From assembly GCF_004138135.1 (NCBI RefSeq), contig NZ_RYFD01000045.1, positions 1 to 38,264 on the forward strand: a stretch of 38,264 nucleotides of DNA, in the 5' to 3' direction. Source of the DNA: Candidatus Oscillochloris fontis (GTDB taxonomy: Bacteria > Chloroflexota > Chloroflexia > Chloroflexales > Chloroflexaceae). Shown here piece after piece: positions 7,739 through 17,371 of the stretch (position 1 is its first letter; each line of letters starts with the position of its first letter). Both the position numbers and the translations under genes were made by a program. The notes beneath the pieces were generated by a model. The model saw only the letters and a list, made by a program, of their open reading frames with translations, searched no databases and had not been told where the DNA came from.

Positions 7739-9313
7739 ATGTCTCAATCTACACTCCGCTTCTCTCTGAATCGATCCGTTCGCTTGACCTTTGTATTCCT
7801 CGTTTTCCTATTCCTTCTCGCGATAGCATTGCCAACACGTTCAGTATTTGCTATAACAGATGGAGGTTTAGATACTACTTTTCTTCCTGAAGTGAAAGGA
7901 TTATCGAATGGAATAATAAATACATCTGCTATTCAGCCTGACGGAAAAATCATCATAGGTGGTAGTTTTTATACTGTCAATGGTGTTGATCGTAGATATT
8001 ATATTGCACGTCTAAATGTAAATGGTAGTCTTGATACCTCTTTTTCACCTTTATTTAATGGTGTAATTAATGCTGTATTCATTCAAAAGGACGAAAAAAT
8101 ACTTGTAAGTGGTTCGTTTAATCAAGTAAATGGCTTTTCTCGATCCTATTTAGTGCGAATAAATAGTGATGGAAGTTTGGATGATACTTTTAATGTGACA
8201 CTAAGCTACTCTTCTTCAGGCGTATCTATAGTAGAACAACCGGATGGGAAAATATTGATAGCCGGTGAATTTGTAACTGTAAATGGTGCTTCTGCGCGGT
8301 ATATTGCACGCTTAAATGAAAATGGAAGTTTGGATGCAAGTTTCAATACAGGTTCCGGGCCAAGTAGTCTACTAAAAGGAGCTATTTTTGATAGTATTAA
8401 TGAAAAAATAGTTATTTATGGTAACTTTACACAATATAACAATACGCCACGCACGTATGTAGCGCGGCTTAATCTTGATGGGAGCCTTGATCCCTCCTTT
8501 GCCCCCGGATTAGACGCCTATGTTGAGACGTTACTTGTACAACCAGATGGTAAACTGATTATTGGTGGCCAGTTTTCAACCGTTAATATTACGAGCAGAC
8601 CAAATATTGCGCGTTTCAATGCGGATGGAAATTTAGATAGTACATTTGATCCCGGCACCGGGATGCGACTGACATATGGCCCTGGCATAGTATCTAGCCT
8701 AGCGCTGCAACCCGATGGAAAAATACTCGTTGGTGGACTTTTTAGTAAGATCAATGGCGTCAATACTCCTTGTATGGCACGACTCAATGCGAATGGTAGT
8801 CTCGACAATAGTTTCTCTATAGGAACTGGTCTGAATGATTGTTATTATGAACAGCGTTATTTATTTTTTAATACGGGTAAGATACTATTGACAGGTCCTT
8901 TTACAACTATCAATGGTATCTCACGACCCTACATTGCTCGGTTAAACAATACGCTGCCTGGTTATAGCTCTAATCCTGATCTGAATAGCACGATCAATGT
9001 TGGCACGGCTCCTATAGGTGGCTCAGTGAGTAGTACGATGCAGATAAGTGAGATTGGTAGCGCGATGCTCAATGTGACTGGATATAGCCTCAGTGGAGCG
9101 CATGCGGGTGATTTTTCACTGCAACCAGCTAGTTTGAGCATTGCTGATGGTGGTTCCGTCCAGAATGTGGGGGTGATTTGTACTCCGCATGCGATGGGAA
9201 GCCGTACTGCGACCCTCACTATCAACCATAATGGGGTTGGTGGCCCTGCATCCTATACGCTTATCTGTACCGGAACTGAGGCACGGGTCTATTTGCCAGT
9301 GGTGATCAGGTAG
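7739..9313 (+). CDS. Secreted delta-60-repeat (beta-propeller-like) protein
   Basis: 524 residues, starting with a signal peptide (basic RFSLNRSVR, then LTFVFLVFLFLLAIALP). At least seven ~50-60-residue units follow the pattern PDGKIIIGG.F..VNG...YIARLN.NGSLD.SF, the delta-60 repeat (TIGR02608), thought to form a propeller-like fold. Residues ~405-515 form an Ig-like ASH/choice-of-anchor domain (NVGTAPIGGSV). The protein ends in ARVYLPVVIR, matching the C-terminal tail of the two peptidases at the left end. Start: ATG 7739 with AAGGAG 12 bases upstream. Its coding sequence is clearly more AT-rich than the neighbours (many AAT, AAA, ATA, TTT codons), which suggests recent acquisition. The function is unknown, probably cell-surface adhesion or structure. 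Confidence 0.83.
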   Translation: MSQSTLRFSLNRSVRLTFVFLVFLFLLAIALPTRSVFAITDGGLDTTFLPEVKGLSNGIINTSAIQPDGKIIIGGSFYTVNGVDRRYYIARLNVNGSLDTSFSPLFNGVINAVFIQKDEKILVSGSFNQVNGFSRSYLVRINSDGSLDDTFNVTLSYSSSGVSIVEQPDGKILIAGEFVTVNGASARYIARLNENGSLDASFNTGSGPSSLLKGAIFDSINEKIVIYGNFTQYNNTPRTYVARLNLDGSLDPSFAPGLDAYVETLLVQPDGKLIIGGQFSTVNITSRPNIARFNADGNLDSTFDPGTGMRLTYGPGIVSSLALQPDGKILVGGLFSKINGVNTPCMARLNANGSLDNSFSIGTGLNDCYYEQRYLFFNTGKILLTGPFTTINGISRPYIARLNNTLPGYSSNPDLNSTINVGTAPIGGSVSSTMQISEIGSAMLNVTGYSLSGAHAGDFSLQPASLSIADGGSVQNVGVICTPHAMGSRTATLTINHNGVGGPASYTLICTGTEARVYLPVVIR

Positions 9314-9319
9314 CAATTA

Positions 9320-9350
9320 AGCCCCCAAGCTTCCCGGAAGCTTGGGGGCT
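9320..9350. terminator. Convergent terminator hairpin between the delta-60 gene and mccB
   Basis: AGCCCCCAAGCTTCC (9320-9334) and GGAAGCTTGGGGGCT (9336-9350) are perfect 15-bp arms. The hairpin sits between the stop at 9313 and the converging stop at 9363. Read on the minus strand it is followed by TTAATTG; on the plus strand no T-run follows. Confidence 0.65.
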
Positions 9351-9362
9351 GCGATCCCTCCC

Positions 9363-10970
<1,608 letters not shown>

Positions 10971-10987
10971 AGTCCTTCTTTGGTCTA

Positions 10988-12865
10988 CTAGATTGACGCT
11001 TTAAGCTGCTCGGCAGCCCGTTTGGTCATCCCAGGGACGGCGGCGATCTCTTCAATACTGGCTTGGCGAATACCATCGAGTGAGCCAAAGGCTTTGAGCA
11101 GCGCCTTCTTGCGCTTTGGTCCGATGCCCGGAATCTCTTCCAGGGGCGAGGCGAAGGCGGCTTTGCTGCGCAGTTTGCGGTGGTAGGTGATGGCGAAGCG
11201 GTGGGCCTCTTCATCTATGCGCTGCACCAACCCCAAGGCTTTGCTGTCACGCGGCAGGACGATCAGATCCTCGCGTTCGGCACAGACGAGATCGAAGCGG
11301 TTGCGGTCTACCCCTTTGGCCACGCCCACCACCGGGATCTGTTCGAGGTTGAGCCGCCCCAGCGCCTCGCGGGCGGCGTTGAGTTGGCCACGCCCACCGT
11401 CAATCAACACGAGGTCGGGTAGATCGGCCCAGGTGCTGCCATCTTCCGTCGTGGCACGCTTGAAGCGGCGGCTGATCACCTCGTGGATCGAGGCGACATC
11501 GTTGGCCCCTTCAACCGTCTTGATCTTGAAGCGCCGGTAGGCGCTGGTTTTGGGTTCACCACGTTCAAAGACGACCATGCTGGCGACATTCTGTTGGCCT
11601 TGGGTGTTGGAAATATCATAACATTCAATTCGTTGCGGCATTTCAGCCAGATCGAGCAGTTCGCGCAACTCGGTCAGCCCGGCAACGGCGCGTTGTTCGC
11701 TGTTGAGCCACTGGGTACGGAGTTCTTGCAACTTCTGGCGTGCATTCTGTTCGGCCAGTTCGACCAGTTGGCGCTTCTCGCCACGCCGTGGGACGCCGAT
11801 CTCAACCCGGTGGCCACTCTTCTGCGCCATCCATGCGGCGATGATCATCGGTTCTTCCACATGTTCGGCCAGCAGCAGGTTGGGCGGAATGTTGGGCGCA
11901 CGTTCATAGAACTGGGTCAGGAACGAGGCCAGCAGATCGGCATCGCTCTCGTCCTCGGTGCCCTGGAGGGTGAAGGGTTCGGCGTTGATCAGCTTGCCGC
12001 CACGCACAAAGAGTACCTGCACCACCGCGCTGCCATCTTCACGCGCAAAGGCGATCACATCCTGATCGGTATCCACAGTGCGCAACACCTGCTGGCGCTC
12101 CATAATCTTCTCAATATCCTGAATGCGGTCGCGCAGATAGGCGGCACGTTCAAAATTGAGATCTTCCGCCGCCTGGTGCATCTGCTGGCGCAGATCGCGC
12201 ACCACCTGATCGCTCTTGCCATCCAAAAAGCGGCAGACCGCATCTATCGCTTGGCGGTAGGTGGCTGGTGCAACCAGATCGGGTACGCACGGCCCCAGAC
12301 AGCGCCGGATCTGGTAGTAGGTGCAGGGCCGCCCCTTGCGGCGATGTTCGTTGAACCAGCTATCCGAGCAGTTGTAGGAAGGGCGAAAGCCGAAGAGGCG
12401 GTTGAGCAGATCGAGCGTCTTATAGACCGAGCCAGCACTGGCGTAGGGGCCAAAGTAGCGCGCTCCGTCATCGAGGACGCTGCGGGTGGAGAAGATGCGC
12501 GGCCATTCGTCCTGCACCGTCACCTTAATGAAGGGGTAGCTCTTATCGTCCTTGAGCAGAATATTGTAGGGCGGGCGATGCTGCTTGATCAGGTTCATCT
12601 CCAGCAGCAAGGCTTCCAGTTCGCTCTGGGTGACAATGATCTCAAAATCGGCGATCAGGCGCACGAGGCGGCGGTTCTTACCGCTCATCCCCTTGGGCGA
12701 GCCGAAATAGGAACGCATACGGTCGCGCAGGCGTTTACTCTTGCCCACATAGAGCAAGCGTCCATCCTCACCGCGCCACAAATAAACCCCCGGTGCTTCG
12801 GGGACGGCGCGTAGGCGCTCGGTAAAGGCGGCGGGGTCAGTGATGGCAGTAGTGGAGAGATCCAT
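10988..12865 (-). CDS. uvrC: Excinuclease ABC subunit C (UvrC)
   Basis: 625 residues. It makes both incisions beside DNA lesions when loaded with UvrB in nucleotide excision repair. The N-terminal GIY-YIG nuclease domain ([24 protein letters not shown], 24-47; cited here only by its core GVYLW and LLYVGKSK) makes the 3' cut. The cysteine-containing YNCSDSWF...[15 protein letters not shown] region follows. The UvrB-binding UVR motif lies near residue 205-240 ([13 protein letters not shown]). The RNase H-like nuclease half ([21 protein letters not shown]) makes the 5' cut, and a double helix-hairpin-helix ([25 protein letters not shown]) ends the protein. The ATG at 12865 aligns with the usual UvrC start, though no strong Shine-Dalgarno is present. 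It lies between a HicB-like gene (21 bp upstream) and mccB (17 bp downstream). Confidence 0.96.
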   Translation of the reverse strand: MDLSTTAITDPAAFTERLRAVPEAPGVYLWRGEDGRLLYVGKSKRLRDRMRSYFGSPKGMSGKNRRLVRLIADFEIIVTQSELEALLLEMNLIKQHRPPYNILLKDDKSYPFIKVTVQDEWPRIFSTRSVLDDGARYFGPYASAGSVYKTLDLLNRLFGFRPSYNCSDSWFNEHRRKGRPCTYYQIRRCLGPCVPDLVAPATYRQAIDAVCRFLDGKSDQVVRDLRQQMHQAAEDLNFERAAYLRDRIQDIEKIMERQQVLRTVDTDQDVIAFAREDGSAVVQVLFVRGGKLINAEPFTLQGTEDESDADLLASFLTQFYERAPNIPPNLLLAEHVEEPMIIAAWMAQKSGHRVEIGVPRRGEKRQLVELAEQNARQKLQELRTQWLNSEQRAVAGLTELRELLDLAEMPQRIECYDISNTQGQQNVASMVVFERGEPKTSAYRRFKIKTVEGANDVASIHEVISRRFKRATTEDGSTWADLPDLVLIDGGRGQLNAAREALGRLNLEQIPVVGVAKGVDRNRFDLVCAEREDLIVLPRDSKALGLVQRIDEEAHRFAITYHRKLRSKAAFASPLEEIPGIGPKRKKALLKAFGSLDGIRQASIEEIAAVPGMTKRAAEQLKASI

Positions 12866-12886
12866 AGGATAGAACTACAAAACAAC

Positions 12887-13081
12887 TTAAGGAATCTGTT
12901 CACCACGTTCGACCAAGATCTCGATCATCAGCGCAATTGCCTCACGAATATTCGCAATGGCCTCGACCCGACTGCGGCCCTGGCTGATACAACCGGGTAA
13001 TGATGGAACTTCTGCTACAAACCACCCATCTTCACCGGGATAGATTACGACTTGCCGAGGAGCATAGTTGCTATCCATCAT
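12887..13081 (-). CDS. HicB-like antitoxin-family protein, orphan
   Basis: 64 residues: VVIYPGEDGWFVAEVPSLPGCISQG..RVEAIANIREAI is the compact HicB/UPF0150 fold (partial RNase H-like). ATG 13081 is chosen because GAAAGGA (13089-13095) lies 7 bases upstream; an in-frame extension to 13249 runs into a palindromic repeat and is not convincing. HicB normally neutralises the mRNA-cleaving HicA toxin. No HicA gene is visible on either side, and there is no C-terminal DNA-binding domain, so this may be a solitary HicB or a remnant of a pair. It is probably transcribed with uvrC. Confidence 0.8.
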   Translation of the reverse strand: MMDSNYAPRQVVIYPGEDGWFVAEVPSLPGCISQGRSRVEAIANIREAIALMIEILVERGEQIP

Positions 13082-13223
13082 CAAAGATTCCTTTCGTCTA
13101 ACCAAATGGTTGCCCCCCAGGGAGTGGTGCAGGGCAATAATAGTGTACCGCATACGCGGGGAAAACGCATCTCTCATCCACTTCTCACAAGAGCTTAAAA
13201 CATTTTTTATGCGCTGGGTGCAT

Positions 13224-13298
13224 AGTAGGGGCGAAGCATCGCCCGCCATGGATCAGGGGAACCCGAACGAGGTTGGCGGGCGATGCTTCGCCCCTACT
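13224..13298. repeat. MITE-like palindrome (GTAGGGGCGAAGCATCGCCC type)
   Basis: Perfect 24-bp arms (13224-13247 and 13275-13298) enclose a 27-base centre in the 255-bp gap between the divergent hicB-like and htrA genes. Elements with a GTAGGGGCGA edge are abundant in many Chloroflexota and cyanobacterial genomes. The element lies upstream of the chosen htrA start. The rest of 13082-13336 shows no clear promoter. Confidence 0.75.
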
Positions 13299-13336
13299 TG
13301 GGTATCTGCAAGCAAACCATGAACAGGAACCAGCCT

Positions 13337-14482
13337 ATGGAACGCACCCACAATACTGGCTACTACATCGCCATCGTAGCCGTGATTCTGGCCATCATCA
13401 TCAGCATTGTTGGCGGAGCGATTGCCGGGGGAGCCGCAGCCTATTACGTGGTACAACGCAACCTGAGTAGCCAAACCGTCAGTTCACCAACAATCACGGT
13501 GGCTCCGGTGGCGATGCAGAACAGCAGCCAGACAGCCCCGGTTGTGAGTAGCAGTTCGGAGGCGATGGTCAATGCCGTGCAGCAGGTCGCCCCAGCAGTA
13601 GTGACGGTACTCAGCATGAGCCGCCAGGGGAACGGCAGCGGTAGCGGGGTGATCATCAGCGAGCAGGGCTACATCCTCACCAACAACCATGTGGTGGAAA
13701 ATGCCCGCAGCCTCGCGGTGGTGCTGAATGACGGCACCCGGCGCGATGCCACCTTGATCGGTACCGACGCCATGAACGACATTGCGATCATCCAGATCGA
13801 GGGTGATCTACCCGCCGTGGCCCAGATCGGTGACGCGGCGGCACTCCAACCGGGCGAGCAGGTCTTGGCGATTGGCAGCCCGTTGGGCGACTTCCGCAAC
13901 ACCGTGACGGCGGGGGTGGTAAGTGCGCTGAACCGCTCGGTAGGTTCGATGGAGGGGCTGATCCAGACCGATACGGCGATCAATAGTGGTAACAGTGGTG
14001 GGCCGCTGATCAACCTGCGCGGCGAGGTGGTGGGCATCAACACCCTGGTGGTGCGTAACGATCAGTTCGCCTTCGGGGCGGCCCCGGTGGAGGGCTTGGG
14101 CTTTGCGGTACCGAGCAACATCTTCCGGGGGGTGGCCGATCAGTTGATCGCCACTGGCAACGTGAGCTACCCCTTCCTGGGAGTGAGCTACATCACGATT
14201 GACGGGAGCGTAGCGGTAGAGTTGGATCTCCCGGTGCAGAGCGGGGCACTCATCTACAGTAGCCAGGGTGGGCCAGCGGTGCAACCGGGAACCGCAGCGG
14301 CGCGCGCCGGGCTACGTGAGGGCGACATCATCACCGCGATAGATGGCGTGGCGATTGACGGCAACACCTCGCTGCGCCAATTGCTGCTCCAATACCAGCC
14401 GGGCGACACCGTCACCCTGACGATTCTGCGCGATGGTGACCAACGTGAGGTGCAGGTGACATTGGGCGAGCGAGAAATATAA
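13337..14482 (+). CDS. htrA: Membrane-anchored HtrA/DegP-like serine protease (S1C) with PDZ domain
   Basis: 381 residues. A single N-terminal membrane helix (YYIAIVAVILAIIISIVGGA) anchors the protein, with the protease outside. The trypsin-like domain shows the catalytic triad: His in LTNNHVVENA, Asp in MNDIAIIQ and Ser in NSGNSGGPL. One PDZ domain follows (AARAGLREGDIITAIDGVAI) and binds C-termini of misfolded substrates. ATG 13337 is preferred because AGGA (13325-13328) lies 8 bases upstream. An ATG at 13319 and the open frame from 13283 lack a ribosome site, and the latter overlaps the palindrome. Likely role: envelope protein quality control. Confidence 0.92.
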   Translation: MERTHNTGYYIAIVAVILAIIISIVGGAIAGGAAAYYVVQRNLSSQTVSSPTITVAPVAMQNSSQTAPVVSSSSEAMVNAVQQVAPAVVTVLSMSRQGNGSGSGVIISEQGYILTNNHVVENARSLAVVLNDGTRRDATLIGTDAMNDIAIIQIEGDLPAVAQIGDAAALQPGEQVLAIGSPLGDFRNTVTAGVVSALNRSVGSMEGLIQTDTAINSGNSGGPLINLRGEVVGINTLVVRNDQFAFGAAPVEGLGFAVPSNIFRGVADQLIATGNVSYPFLGVSYITIDGSVAVELDLPVQSGALIYSSQGGPAVQPGTAAARAGLREGDIITAIDGVAIDGNTSLRQLLLQYQPGDTVTLTILRDGDQREVQVTLGEREI

Positions 14483-14533
14483 CGGTGTTGGTTGCAGAAG
14501 CCAGCGTAGCTGGGGCTTCTGCAACCAACACCG
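14483..14533 (+). terminator. Strong hairpin after htrA, probable terminator
   Basis: Perfect 20-bp arms (14483-14502 and 14514-14533) start one base after the htrA stop codon. They are followed by GGACAATTTT, a short T-run. The position immediately after the stop and the T-run support termination of the htrA transcript. Confidence 0.65.
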
Positions 14534-14593
14534 GGACAATTTTGAGCGCCCGCAGGCGGCTGTCAGCCGCTTGTCACGCATTTTTCAGAGTCA

Positions 14594-14602
14594 TGGTATA
14601 AT
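14594..14602 (+). promoter_or_regulatory. Extended -10 promoter for the golvesin-like gene
   Basis: TATAAT (14597-14602) is preceded by TG one base away (TGGTATAAT), an extended -10. A TTGTCA at 14571-14576 is 20 bases upstream, too far for an ideal -35, but the extended -10 can compensate. The leader to the start codon is about 55 bases and holds a small GGCCAC/GTGGCC hairpin. Confidence 0.55.
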
Positions 14603-14661
14603 CCCTCCCGGCCACCCCGGCGTGGCCGCTCTACCAAGCTCGTAGAATACGGAGGGACGTA

Positions 14662-15807
14662 TTGAGGTCTATGCGTACCTACTTGCGCTGGTCACGGCTG
14701 TTGCTGGGGTTATTGCTCAGCACCATGCTCCTCAGCACCACGGCGACCTACGCAGCCGGTTCGGCCAACTCAGAACAACGCCCCTTCGCTGCCAGCTTGC
14801 TTGAGCACAATGGCGTGCCGGGCATGGCGGACAGGATCGCCCCAACTTCTAGCTCTACTGCGGCGGCTAACACTGCTGCACCCGCAACTGACCCCTACGC
14901 GATTGCTCCCACCTTCCGCATCCGCGCCACCCGCCAAGGTATGGTGGGCGGGCGTACTGCCAACGGGTACATTATCCCCCCCAAGGCGCGTTTCGTTTCG
15001 CTCCCATGCCGCTGCGTGCTCTCTAGCAAGGGCGGCAACGAGTACCAAGTACGCATCACCTACCGAGGGCGGAGCACCGTTGTGCCGGTGTATGATGTTG
15101 GCCCCTACAGTGCGCGTGATGACTACTGGAACCCGCAACGCACCGGCTACCCCGATCTTGAGTGGGGTTGGCCGATGGATCATGCCGCCTACTACGAGGG
15201 CTATAACGGTGGCCAGGCCGACAAGGGCTATGTGCGCTTCCCGACCGCGATGGATGTGGGGGATGGGGCGTGGATTGATGATCTAGGCATTGTGGGCGAT
15301 CAGGCCGAAGTTGAGGTGACGATGCTCTGGATGGGCCAAGATCCACTGGCCGGGCCACCCCAGCGCGACCCGAACCAGCCAGAGATCCTCGTAGACGAAC
15401 TGGGCGGCGATTTCTGGCACAACAGCCCCGATCTGGGCAGCAGTCCGGTAGGCTGTGGGTATGGGCGCCACGCCTACCAGACGCGCAGCGTCAACAACCC
15501 CAGCCAGAGTAGCCAGGTGGTGCGCTGGCAACCCAATCTGCCCAGCGAGGGTGAGTACGATCTCTACGTCCATGTGCCGATCTGCCCCAGCAAACGTGCG
15601 CCAACCACCTCAGCGCGCTACCTCATCCAGCACCGCGATGCCGCGCTGGAGGTCCTGGTTGATCAGAGCACCCAGACCAGTTGGGTCTACCTGGGGCGCT
15701 ACCCGTTTAGTGCCGGTAGCAACGGGTTTATCCAGTTGGGTGATGTGACGAGTGAGAGTGGTAAGGCGATCTGGCTTGATCAGGCGCGTTGGGTGCGCGT
15801 GAATTAA
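14662..15807 (+). CDS. Secreted protein with golvesin C-terminal-like domain
   Basis: 381 residues from the TTG at 14662. GGAGG (14651-14655) is 6 bases before this TTG but 15 bases before the ATG at 14671, so the TTG is preferred. A signal peptide follows (LLLGLLLSTMLLSTTATYAAG). Residues ~85-215 form a domain around VPVYDVGPYSARDDYW that recalls double-psi beta-barrel secreted proteins, but I cannot name it firmly. Residues ~245-380 match the golvesin C-terminal-like fold (VRWQPNLPSEGEYDLYVHVP, YLIQHRDAALEVLVDQ, WVYLGRYPFSAGSNGFIQL, IWLDQARWVRV), a beta-sandwich probably binding carbohydrate or mediating attachment. It is likely extracellular. It does not end in the VYLP tail seen in other secreted proteins here. 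Confidence 0.78.
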   Translation: MRSMRTYLRWSRLLLGLLLSTMLLSTTATYAAGSANSEQRPFAASLLEHNGVPGMADRIAPTSSSTAAANTAAPATDPYAIAPTFRIRATRQGMVGGRTANGYIIPPKARFVSLPCRCVLSSKGGNEYQVRITYRGRSTVVPVYDVGPYSARDDYWNPQRTGYPDLEWGWPMDHAAYYEGYNGGQADKGYVRFPTAMDVGDGAWIDDLGIVGDQAEVEVTMLWMGQDPLAGPPQRDPNQPEILVDELGGDFWHNSPDLGSSPVGCGYGRHAYQTRSVNNPSQSSQVVRWQPNLPSEGEYDLYVHVPICPSKRAPTTSARYLIQHRDAALEVLVDQSTQTSWVYLGRYPFSAGSNGFIQLGDVTSESGKAIWLDQARWVRVN

Positions 15808-15884
15808 TAAATTTCTCCTCTGTTGGCGGCGAAGCCGCCAACAGAGGAGAAATTTATTCTTCGGGGGTGGCGAAGCCGCCCCCG
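15806..15884. repeat. Perfect 25-bp-arm palindrome plus second hairpin (GTTGGCGGC family)
   Basis: Arms 15806-15830 and 15834-15858 are perfect around the loop GAA, and they overlap the stop codon of the golvesin-like gene. A second hairpin (15862-15871/15875-15884, one G:T) follows. The element lies between converging genes and may end both transcripts, but there is no classical T-run outside the stem. The core GTTGGCGGC-GAA-GCCGCCAAC recurs at 23041-23061 with different flanking arms. Confidence 0.7.
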
Positions 15885-15892
15885 AACCCCAC

Positions 15893-16423
15893 CTAATCCT
15901 CACTCCGCTCCTGGATCACATAGAGCAACTCAAGCAGAATATTCTTGACACTCTCACGATCTGAAGCCACGCAGGGCAGCACCTTAACCTGGGGAGGTTG
16001 GCGCAGTGCCAAGCGCAACTCATCGGGAGACCAGGCATTCGGGCGATCCTGCTTATTTGCTGCGATCACATACGGTGTATCGCGATACGAGACGAAGAAA
16101 TCAATGATCCGGTTCGTCTCGCGGAATGTCTCCGGGCGCGTGCTATCGACCAGGATCACCAGACCGAGCATACCCTCGGAGAGGATCTCCCACATAAAGT
16201 CGAACCGCTTCTGGCCAGGAGTGCCAAACAGGTGCAACACCAGATCATCAGCGATAGCGATACGACCGAAGTCCATCGCCACCGTCGTCTCTTTCTTGAT
16301 CATCTTGGTGTCATCGGTCGCACGTCGTTCAGTCGAGACGACTTCGATCTCGCTGATAGCCTTGATGAACTCGGTCTTGCCGGCGTTCACCGCCCCACTG
16401 ATGACCATTTTTACCGTCTGCAC
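15893..16423 (-). CDS. Ras-like small GTPase (MglA/CvnD-type)
   Basis: 176 residues. G-motifs are clear: G1 GAVNAGKTEF (Walker A), G3 FGTPGQKRF with the Gln position filled, G4 NKQD, and a G5-like CVASD. Such bacterial GTPases act as cytoplasmic switches, often with Roadblock/LC7 or DUF4388 partners. The start is the GTG at 16423, with GGAGG (16430-16434) 6 bases upstream; an internal ATG at 16408 would clip the G1 strand. It lies 54 bp downstream of a DUF4388 gene on the same strand, so the two probably work together. Confidence 0.88.
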   Translation of the reverse strand: MQTVKMVISGAVNAGKTEFIKAISEIEVVSTERRATDDTKMIKKETTVAMDFGRIAIADDLVLHLFGTPGQKRFDFMWEILSEGMLGLVILVDSTRPETFRETNRIIDFFVSYRDTPYVIAANKQDRPNAWSPDELRLALRQPPQVKVLPCVASDRESVKNILLELLYVIQERSED

Positions 16424-16477
16424 ACCAGCCCTCCGCTACGTCCGCTACGGTGCTGTGCCCTGGCTGAGCAACATCGG

Positions 16478-17293
16478 CTACATGCCACGAATACGATTGA
16501 TGATGCGGTTCACCAGGCTCTTCTTTACCCTTGGCGCTTCCGCTACGGCGCCACGCGACCCTGCCACCGGGCGCGGCTTCTTCATCACATCCACCAGACC
16601 TGCCGTTAGGAACCCATAGACAATCCGGCAGACATCGAAATCACTCAACGACGTCTTCTGCGCAATCTCGGCAAGGCTATCCTTACCATTGATACGAGCG
16701 AAGACCCGCCACTCCTCAGGGGCCAACTTGACCCCCTTGGCCTTTTCGCCCGGCTGATCGATGAACTTCACAATCATATCGGTAGAGGCGATGCGATCCT
16801 TAATTCGCCCCCACTCATCGATCCGCCGCACGCCCTCCATAATCAAGTTCTCCACCGATATCGGAGTCGGTATCGTCGGAGCATTCGGGTCAGGGCGTTG
16901 GTTCTGCTCGAAGCGGAACTCCCCTTCAGGCCAACCGAAGAGACCATAGACCGACTCTTCGGTGTGGGTCAAGAGCGTACTCTGAAGTTGATCCTGGGCG
17001 ATCAATTGCTGATCAAGGATGACCTGGGTCAGCGTTGTCCCCTTCCCGCCATTGGCCAGGGCTTGGCGGGCAGTTCCCAGTTGGGCCTCATTGAGCAGGC
17101 CCAAGCGCACCAACAACTCCGGTTGTTCATCTTCGGGCTTCCGCGAAGCCAATACCAGCTTGCCCTTATCGAAGAAGAGCAGGGCCGTCTCCTGCTCATG
17201 CGTCAGGTGCAGGCCGCCGGTCTTATAGCCGCGATCGACCAGATAGAGAAAGTCGGAGAGGCCGAAGTCTCGGATATTGCCAACCAGGGCCAT
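16478..17293 (-). CDS. DUF4388 (PatA N-terminal-like) protein
   Basis: 271 residues. The N-terminal ~110 residues fit DUF4388 (GNIRDFGLSDFLYLVDRGYKTG, cited by its core FGLSDFLYLV; then ALLFFDKGKLVLAS), a domain common in Chloroflexota, cyanobacteria and myxobacteria near GTPases and two-component proteins. The middle (SVYGLFGWPEGEFRFE) is also family-typical. Residues ~185-235 look like a winged-helix region (LAPEEWRVFARINGKDSLAEIAQ). GGAGGA (17299-17304) lies 5 bases before the ATG. It is likely an adaptor for the GTPase downstream, possibly in surface motility or polarity, but that is inference from family context. Confidence 0.82.
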   Translation of the reverse strand: MALVGNIRDFGLSDFLYLVDRGYKTGGLHLTHEQETALLFFDKGKLVLASRKPEDEQPELLVRLGLLNEAQLGTARQALANGGKGTTLTQVILDQQLIAQDQLQSTLLTHTEESVYGLFGWPEGEFRFEQNQRPDPNAPTIPTPISVENLIMEGVRRIDEWGRIKDRIASTDMIVKFIDQPGEKAKGVKLAPEEWRVFARINGKDSLAEIAQKTSLSDFDVCRIVYGFLTAGLVDVMKKPRPVAGSRGAVAEAPRVKKSLVNRIINRIRGM

Positions 17294-17371
17294 TGCAATC
17301 CTCCGTAGGAGGCTCTTCTACGAATAGGTGGCGTCAAGGGTGCATAGGGCCACCCCATCGTCCGACAGAGA

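Noticed and set aside
11483-12814. A 443-codon open frame on the plus strand opposite uvrC
   Set aside because: It is antisense to a clear uvrC gene with all motifs, has no recognisable domain, and long opposite-strand frames are common in GC-rich genes.
12887-13249. Longer 120-residue version of the HicB-like protein
   Set aside because: The extra N-terminus runs into the palindromic repeat at 13224-13247 and is not HicB-like. A good ribosome site supports the start at 13081.
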